18,534 bases of DNA from CBDDRG01 sp965232975 (GTDB lineage Bacteria > Pseudomonadota > Gammaproteobacteria > Pseudomonadales > Porticoccaceae), in assembly GCA_965232975.1 (NCBI GenBank), contig CBDDRG010000028.1, forward strand, positions 1 to 18,534, written 5' to 3'. Below the pieces are notes generated by a model that did not search any database, was not told the DNA's origin, and saw nothing but the letters and a program-made list of their open reading frames with translations. Shown one piece after another: positions 13,725 to 18,534 of the stretch. Made by a program: the position numbers and the translations under genes. Numbering within the stretch: the first letter of the stretch is position 1; each line of letters begins with the position of its first letter.

Positions 13725-13784
13725 AGCGACGGGTTATTGACGATACCGGCGCCCGGGTTTTTCAACCGTGCCGCGGGTGGCTAG

Positions 13785-13814
13785 GTGACTAACGAAGATG
13801 GCTTCTGGTAGACT
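13785..13814 (+). promoter_or_regulatory. Candidate promoter of the cytochrome oxidase operon
   Basis: TG-G-TAGACT at 13806-13814 is an extended -10, with a GTGACT -35-like hexamer at 13785-13790, 18 bases upstream of the -10. It would give a leader of roughly 105 bases before coxB. Within that leader, AAAGATCAA occurs twice with a 10-base period (13886-13894 and 13896-13904), just ahead of the AAGGAG ribosome-binding site. Confidence 0.3.
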
Positions 13815-13927
13815 CCGCGCCGAATGTTTGCCACTGGTGTCGCGGGTGGGGAGCCGCGGGCTTGCCAGCGGCCTGCGTTGGGCTGAAAGATCAAAAAAGA
13901 TCAACCGAGCAAGGAGAGAATAGGGCA

Positions 13928-15085
13928 ATGTTATCTAGAGCAAAGCAGCTTGTCGTGTATGCGCTGAGCCCACTGCTATTGCTCCCGTTCGCGGGTTTGG
14001 CCTGCGCAGAGGGAGCCAAGGCGGAAGGTTGGAATGCCCTCAACATGCCCCGGGGGGTCACCGAAGTCAGCCGCGAAGTCTACGACTTGCACATGGTTGT
14101 GCTCTGGATTTGCGTGGTTATCGGCGTCGCCACCTTTGGCGTCATGTTTTACAGCATGTATGCCCACCGCAAATCGAAAGGGCATCAAGCCGCCAACTTT
14201 CACGAGAGCACGACGGTCGAGCTGGCGTGGACCATTGTGCCGACTATCATTCTGATCGTGATGGCGTTTCCGGCGACGACCACGCTGCTCAATCTGTACG
14301 ACGCCAGCGAAGCGGATCTGGACATCAAGGTCACTGGGATGCAGTGGAAGTGGCAGTATGAATACCTGGGCCAGGACGTCAGCTTCCTCAGCGAGCTCAA
14401 TACCCCGGAGTCGGCCATTTACAACACCTCCGCCAAGAGCCAGTTCTATTTGCAGGAAGTGAGCGAACCCCTGGTGGTGCCAGTCGGCAAGAAAATCCGC
14501 TTCCTGATTACCGCGAAGGATGTCATCCACGCCTGGTGGGTGCCAGACCTGGCGGTGAAGCGCGATGCAATACCCGGGTTTGTCAACGAAACCTGGGCCA
14601 GGGTCGACAAGCCTGGCATCTACCGGGGCAATTGCGCGGAGCTTTGCGGCAAGGGCCACGCGTTCATGCCCGTCGTCGTCAATGCGGTGCCAGAAGCCGA
14701 GTACAACGTCTGGCTGACGGACAAGAAGGCGAAAGCCGTCGCGCTACGCGAGCTGACCGGTAAAACCTTCACCAAGGACGAGTTGATGGCCAAAGGCGAG
14801 GAGGTGTACAACCGCTCCTGCGCCAGTTGCCATATGGCCAACGGCGAAGGCATTGCCGGCGCCTTCCCTGCGCTTAAAGGCAGTCAAATCGCCACCGGCC
14901 CGGTTAAGGACCACCTCGAAATCGTAGTCAATGGCAAGGCCGGTACCGCGATGCAGGCGTTCGGATCCCAACTGTCCGAGGTCGATCTGGCCGCGATCAT
15001 CACCTACGAGCGGAATGCCTGGGGCAATGCCGCCGGCGATCTGGTGCAGCCGGTCGACGTTCTTAAACACAAGCAAGGCCAATAG
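13928..15085 (+). CDS. coxB: Cytochrome c oxidase subunit II with fused C-terminal cytochrome c domain
   Basis: Electron-entry subunit of a haem-copper oxidase. The 385-residue protein begins with a signal-like segment (about 1-27, possible cleavage after ACA), then two membrane helices near 54-77 and 98-122. A periplasmic cupredoxin domain carries the CuA ligands H201, C236, E238, C240, H244 and M247 (CAELCGKGHAFM). A C-terminal cytochrome c domain follows at about 285-365, with CASCH at 298-302 and a probable axial Met342. Such fusions (caa3-like) take electrons through their own haem c. ATG 13928 is preferred over an upstream in-frame start at 13862, because AAGGAG (13911-13916) and the signal peptide fit it. 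coxA follows 15 bases after the stop. Confidence 0.95.
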   Translation: MLSRAKQLVVYALSPLLLLPFAGLACAEGAKAEGWNALNMPRGVTEVSREVYDLHMVVLWICVVIGVATFGVMFYSMYAHRKSKGHQAANFHESTTVELAWTIVPTIILIVMAFPATTTLLNLYDASEADLDIKVTGMQWKWQYEYLGQDVSFLSELNTPESAIYNTSAKSQFYLQEVSEPLVVPVGKKIRFLITAKDVIHAWWVPDLAVKRDAIPGFVNETWARVDKPGIYRGNCAELCGKGHAFMPVVVNAVPEAEYNVWLTDKKAKAVALRELTGKTFTKDELMAKGEEVYNRSCASCHMANGEGIAGAFPALKGSQIATGPVKDHLEIVVNGKAGTAMQAFGSQLSEVDLAAIITYERNAWGNAAGDLVQPVDVLKHKQGQ

Positions 15086-15100
15086 GGGAGGAAATTCACC

Positions 15101-16711
15101 ATGGCAACGAGTTCCGCAACGCATGGTTCCGCCCTTGGCCACGACGCCCATGATGACCACCATCACGGCGCGCCGAAAGGCATGGGCCGCTGGCTGTTCA
15201 CCACCAATCACAAAGACATCGGCACGATGTACCTGTGGTTCAGTTTTGCGATGTTTCTGACCGGCGGCTTCTTCGCGATGGTAATTCGCGCCGAGCTGTT
15301 CGAGCCGGGCATGCAGATCGTGCGGCCCGAGTTCTTCAACCAGATGACCACGATGCACGGCCTGATCATGGTGTTCGGCGCCATCATGCCGGCCTTTGTC
15401 GGCCTTGCGAACTGGCTGATCCCGATGATGATCGGCGCGCCCGACATGGCGCTGCCGCGGCTGAACAACCTCAGCTTCTGGATCCTGCCGTTCGGTTTTT
15501 CGCTGCTGATTGCCACCTTGTTCATGGAGGGCGGCGGCCCCAACTTCGGCTGGACCTTTTACGCGCCGCTATCGACCACCTATGCGCCGTCCACAGTCAA
15601 TTTCTTTATTTTCGGTATGCACATCGTGGGGGCATCGTCAATTCTCGGGTCCATCAACATCATTGCCACTGTGCTCAATCTGCGCGCACCGGGCATGACG
15701 ATGATGAAAATGCCGCTGTTTGTGTGGACCTGGCTGATCACGGCATTTTTGCTGGTATCGGTAATGCCGGTACTGGCCGGCGCCGTGACCATGATGCTGA
15801 TGGACATTAATTTTGGCACCAGCTTCTTTGATGCCGCCGGCGGCGGCGATCCGGTGCTGTTCCAGCACGTGTTCTGGTTCTTCGGGCACCCCGAGGTGTA
15901 CATCATCATCCTGCCGGCGTTCGGCGTGATCTCGGAGATCATTCCGACGTTCAGCCGCAAGCCGCTGTTCGGCTATTCGTCGATGGTCTACGCGACCTCC
16001 GCGATCGCGTTCCTGTCGTTCATCGTCTGGGCCCACCACATGTTCACGGTCGGCATGCCGTTGGCGGGCGAGCTGTATTTCATGTACGCGACCATGTTGA
16101 TTGCAGTACCCACCGGCGTGAAGGTGTTCAACTGGGTGACCACGATGTTCCGCGGCGCGCTCAGCTTCGAGACGCCCATGCTGTTCGCGATTGCGTTCAT
16201 CATTCTGTTCACGCTCGGCGGCTTTACCGGGTTGATGTTGGCGATCCCATCGTCGGACATCCAGTATCACGACAGCTATTTCGTCGTCGCCCATTTCCAC
16301 TACGTGATGGTGGCTGGTGCGGTGTTCTCGGCATCGGCGTCGGTGTACTACTGGCTGCCCAAATGGTGCGGCCGCATGTACAGCGAGACCATGGGTAAAA
16401 CCCACTTCTGGATCTCGTTCATCGGCTTCAACATCACCTTTTTCCCGCAGCACTTCCTGGGCCTGGCGGGCATGCCGCGGCGCTATGCCGACTACTCACT
16501 GCAGTTCGCCGACTGGAACATGGTGTCCAGCATCGGCGCATTCATTTACGGCGCGTCGCAATTGCTGTTCCTGTTCAACGTCGTGCGCACCATTGTCGCG
16601 GGCAAGCCGGTCAGCGAGCCCAAGACTTGGGAGGGCGCGCAAGGGCTGGAATGGACGCTGCCGACACCCGCGCCCTACCATACCTTTGCGACGCCGCCCG
16701 AAGTCAAGTAG
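15101..16711 (+). CDS. coxA: Cytochrome c oxidase subunit I (A-type haem-copper oxidase)
   Basis: Catalytic, proton-pumping subunit of aa3-type oxidase, 536 residues with about 12 membrane helices. Haem a ligands are H86 and H400, and the haem a3 ligand is H398 (VAHFHYV). CuB ligands are H263 in GHPEVY (with the cross-linked Y267) plus H312/H313 in WAHHMFTVG. E265 of HPEVY ends the D-channel and K341 in TGVKVFNW marks the K-channel; together they place it in the A1 class. The N-terminal 25 residues are His-rich (HDAHDDHHHG), which is unusual but found in some proteobacteria. GGGGAGGAA lies eight bases before ATG 15101. The Cox11 gene starts 14 bases after its stop. Confidence 0.98.
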   Translation: MATSSATHGSALGHDAHDDHHHGAPKGMGRWLFTTNHKDIGTMYLWFSFAMFLTGGFFAMVIRAELFEPGMQIVRPEFFNQMTTMHGLIMVFGAIMPAFVGLANWLIPMMIGAPDMALPRLNNLSFWILPFGFSLLIATLFMEGGGPNFGWTFYAPLSTTYAPSTVNFFIFGMHIVGASSILGSINIIATVLNLRAPGMTMMKMPLFVWTWLITAFLLVSVMPVLAGAVTMMLMDINFGTSFFDAAGGGDPVLFQHVFWFFGHPEVYIIILPAFGVISEIIPTFSRKPLFGYSSMVYATSAIAFLSFIVWAHHMFTVGMPLAGELYFMYATMLIAVPTGVKVFNWVTTMFRGALSFETPMLFAIAFIILFTLGGFTGLMLAIPSSDIQYHDSYFVVAHFHYVMVAGAVFSASASVYYWLPKWCGRMYSETMGKTHFWISFIGFNITFFPQHFLGLAGMPRRYADYSLQFADWNMVSSIGAFIYGASQLLFLFNVVRTIVAGKPVSEPKTWEGAQGLEWTLPTPAPYHTFATPPEVK

Positions 16712-16725
16712 TAAAGGCTTCGCGC

Positions 16726-17292
16726 ATGGCGACTGTCGGGGGCAGGCTCAACCGCAGCATAGTGCTTAAGGCCTCCGCGGCGGCGGTGGTGATGTTTGCC
16801 TTTGCGGTATTTGCGATGCCGCCGCTCTACAACCTGCTGTGCGAAATCACTGGCATTGGCGGCAAGGTCGAAGGGCGGTATACGGGGGCTGGAACAGCTG
16901 AAATCGATGAGACCAGAACGATCAAGGTTCAGCTGGTCGCGACCAACAATGGCGCCATGCCCTGGGAGTTCGCGCCGCTGGTTGGCGAGGTGAGGCTGCA
17001 CCCGGGCCAGTCCACCAAAGTGCTGTTCCGCGCCCGCAATCCGACCGGTCGGGACATGGTGGCGCAGGCGATACCCAACATCACGCCGACCAACGCAACC
17101 AGCTTCTTGCACAAGACGGAATGCTTTTGTTTCAACCAGCAGCCGTTGAAGGCGGGCGAGGAAGCGACGATGCCAGTGGTGTTTTTTGTCGATCCCAAGC
17201 TGCCATCGAGTGTGACAACGATCACACTGTCGTACACGCTCTTTGATGTCACGGCGCGCGCGAACCGCCAGCCGGTGGCGCAACTGAATTGA
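16726..17292 (+). CDS. ctaG: Cytochrome c oxidase assembly protein CtaG/Cox11
   Basis: Copper chaperone that delivers copper to the CuB site of subunit I. The 188-residue protein has one N-terminal membrane helix (about 11-35), conserved C39 in LLCEITG, and an immunoglobulin-like periplasmic domain with the copper-binding CFC pair C133/C135 in KTECFCFNQQ. PWEFAPL at 79-85 and the MPVVFFVDP segment at 149-157 are also family features. ATG 16726 is chosen over upstream in-frame codons that would overlap coxA, because AAAGG (16713-16717) lies eight bases before it. It sits between coxA and coxC, the usual place for cox11 in proteobacterial oxidase operons. Confidence 0.95.
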   Translation: MATVGGRLNRSIVLKASAAAVVMFAFAVFAMPPLYNLLCEITGIGGKVEGRYTGAGTAEIDETRTIKVQLVATNNGAMPWEFAPLVGEVRLHPGQSTKVLFRARNPTGRDMVAQAIPNITPTNATSFLHKTECFCFNQQPLKAGEEATMPVVFFVDPKLPSSVTTITLSYTLFDVTARANRQPVAQLN

Positions 17293-17360
17293 TTGATTGG
17301 CCGCTTGCCGCGGCGGCGGATTCGCGTACCCAATATAGATCGAAATAAAGGAGAGATTCG

Positions 17361-18266
17361 ATGGCGACAACCAGTAGCTACTACCTGCCCGAACCCAGCA
17401 AGTTGCCGGTGATCACTGCTGCCAGCATGGGTGCGATGGCTTTGGGCGCCGGCATCTGGGTGCGGGGCGGACAACCTTTTGTGCTTGCGCTGGGCTTTCT
17501 TGGGCTGGCGGGGGTTCTTTTTACCTGGTTTAGCACCGTCATCGACGAAAACCGGCGGGGCATGACCAACCCCCAGGTCAAGCGCTCATTCGTCTGGGGT
17601 ATGAGCTGGTTTATCTTTTCTGAAGTAATGTTTTTTGCCGCGTTTTTCGGCGCCTTGTTTTATGTGCGCATGTTTGCCTTGCCTTGGCTCGGTGGAGAGG
17701 GCGGTAAAGGCGACATGACCAACACACTGCTGTGGCCGGGCTTCGAAGCCGACTGGCCGGTGATGAAAACGCCCGACCAGGTTGCCGGCGGCACCCAGTT
17801 TGTTGCGCCCCACGAAAACATGGGCTTCAAGGGCTGGGACAAGCTCGCGGAGTGGTTGCCGCTGTGGAACACCATCCTCCTGCTCACCTCGAGCTGGACC
17901 GTGCACATAGCCCACCATGCACTTAAGCACAACAAGCGCGACAAATTTAATCTGTGGTTGGGTATTACGGTTGCGCTGGGCCTGGCCTTTGTCTATGTCC
18001 AGTATCTGGAGTACCACGAAGCCTACGTCGAAATGGGCTTGACGCTGAAGTCGGGGATTTACGGTACGACTTTCTTCATGCTGACCGGATTTCACGGCTT
18101 CCACGTTTGTCTGGGCGCTTTCATGCTGCTGATCCAGCTGATCCGCGGCCTGCGCGGACACTTCAATGCCGACGATCAGTTTGGCTTCGAGGCATCGTCC
18201 TGGTACTGGCACTTTGTCGATGTGGTCTGGGTCGGCCTGTTTATCTTTGTCTACGTGCTCGGCTGA
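17361..18266 (+). CDS. coxC: Cytochrome c oxidase subunit III
   Basis: Membrane subunit that stabilises the oxidase and its proton uptake path. The 301-residue protein has about seven hydrophobic segments. Family features include VKRSFVWGMSWFIFSEVMFFAAFFGALFYVR split around 73-103 (WFIFSEVMFF core), LLLTSSWTVHIAHHA near 174-188 (LLTSS, with two His), FFMLTGFHGFHV near 238-249 and a C-terminal SSWYWHFVDVVWVGLF. A roughly 50-residue loop after residue 105 (GGEGGKGDMTN and on) is longer than in mitochondrial subunit III but normal for many proteobacteria. AAGGAG at 17348-17353 lies seven bases before ATG 17361. It follows ctaG by 68 bases and closes the plus-strand operon; the DUF2909 gene converges 21 bases beyond its stop. 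Confidence 0.97.
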   Translation: MATTSSYYLPEPSKLPVITAASMGAMALGAGIWVRGGQPFVLALGFLGLAGVLFTWFSTVIDENRRGMTNPQVKRSFVWGMSWFIFSEVMFFAAFFGALFYVRMFALPWLGGEGGKGDMTNTLLWPGFEADWPVMKTPDQVAGGTQFVAPHENMGFKGWDKLAEWLPLWNTILLLTSSWTVHIAHHALKHNKRDKFNLWLGITVALGLAFVYVQYLEYHEAYVEMGLTLKSGIYGTTFFMLTGFHGFHVCLGAFMLLIQLIRGLRGHFNADDQFGFEASSWYWHFVDVVWVGLFIFVYVLG

Positions 18267-18287
18267 CGCCGGGATTCGGTTGCCAGA

Positions 18288-18533
18288 TTAGTTCTCGCTG
18301 GTCGGGCTGATCTGGCGCGGATGCAGCTGCCGATCCCAGGGCGCCTTGCTGTCCAGTTTGCCGGATATAAAACCGTAGACGATGGTGGCGAGCAGGGCGG
18401 CGGCCAGCGTGATGCGCACGCCCAGCGCATAGAGCGTGCGTTTGCGGGTGCTGCCGACGTCCTTCATCAGGAAATAGAGGCCGCTGGTCAGGCTGATCAA
18501 GACGCCGATAAAGAGTATTACGATGATGACTTT
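18288..18533 (-). CDS. DUF2909 twin-transmembrane protein, N-terminus off the right edge
   Basis: About 81 residues are visible, ending at TAA (minus) at 18288. Reading enters in frame at 18533 as KVIIVILFIGVLISLTSGLY, then FLMKDVGSTRKRTLYALGVRITLAAALLATIVYGFISG. This gives two membrane helices joined by a short charged loop (KDVGSTRKRT), the pattern of DUF2909. Only a few residues and the start codon should be missing. A methionine-like start inside the visible part would cut the first helix, so the true start lies outside. DUF2909 genes commonly sit beside coxC and SURF1 in proteobacteria, here on the opposite strand. A role in oxidase assembly is suggested by context only; the biochemical function is unknown. 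Confidence 0.85.
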   Translation of the reverse strand, partial: KVIIVILFIGVLISLTSGLYFLMKDVGSTRKRTLYALGVRITLAAALLATIVYGFISGKLDSKAPWDRQLHPRQISPTSEN

Positions 18534-18534
18534 C

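Noticed and set aside
15638..16453. A 271-codon minus-strand open frame inside coxA
   Set aside because: It is antisense to subunit I, where every catalytic ligand is intact; the composition is typical of a shadow frame rich in His, Arg and Glu.

Overview
The window is about 18.5 kb of GC-rich bacterial chromosome, most likely from a gammaproteobacterium. Several gene neighbourhoods point that way: nrdR-ribD-ribE-ribBX-ribH-nusB, ubiD, ispB, PpnP, a YheV-type zinc ribbon and a proteobacterial coxB-coxA-cox11-coxC-DUF2909 cluster. I cannot fix the genus from sequence alone. The content is mostly housekeeping. I see no phage, CRISPR array, toxin system or complete insertion sequence. The only mobile-looking object is a 141-bp palindromic, MITE-like element.

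Layout. 1-871 (minus): octaprenyl diphosphate synthase (ispB), cut by the left edge. 1027-2871 (plus): a TIGR03617-type luciferase-like oxidoreductase and a glyoxalase II-like metallo-hydrolase, probably one operon. 3031-3147: a near-consensus promoter and tRNA-Lys(UUU). 3148-3721: a 574-bp gap without a supportable gene, containing two mutually exclusive hairpins. 3722-5406: three separately spaced small-metabolism genes (SDR oxidoreductase, PpnP nucleoside phosphorylase, VOC-fold protein), then a strong hairpin. 5648-9992: a tight operon, nrdR, ribD, ribE, ribBX, ribH, nusB. 10080-10553: a methylguanine-DNA methyltransferase, converging on ubiD (minus, 10694-12157); the palindromic element sits exactly between the two stop codons. 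12314-13264: an aldo/keto reductase divergent from ubiD. 13399-13659: a YheV-like zinc ribbon. 13928-18266: an aa3-type cytochrome c oxidase operon whose subunit II carries a fused cytochrome c domain. 18288-end (minus): a DUF2909 membrane protein, cut by the right edge.

How the genes relate. The riboflavin operon supplies FMN/FAD. FMN is the parent of the prenylated FMN used by UbiD, and the LLM oxidoreductase uses FMN or F420. IspB makes the ubiquinone side chain and UbiD decarboxylates the ring, so both serve the respiratory chain that ends in the oxidase on the right. These are pathway-level links, not evidence of co-regulation.

Most worth a second look: (1) the 141-bp palindrome with a TAA/CTAA duplication, inserted where the ogt and ubiD stop codons appear to have overlapped; (2) the RibBX protein, whose GTP cyclohydrolase II-like half has lost its zinc-binding cysteines, so a separate ribA is expected elsewhere; (3) the alternative hairpins after tRNA-Lys; (4) a perfect 10-bp inverted repeat bracketing the ubiD/aldo-keto reductase divergent region.
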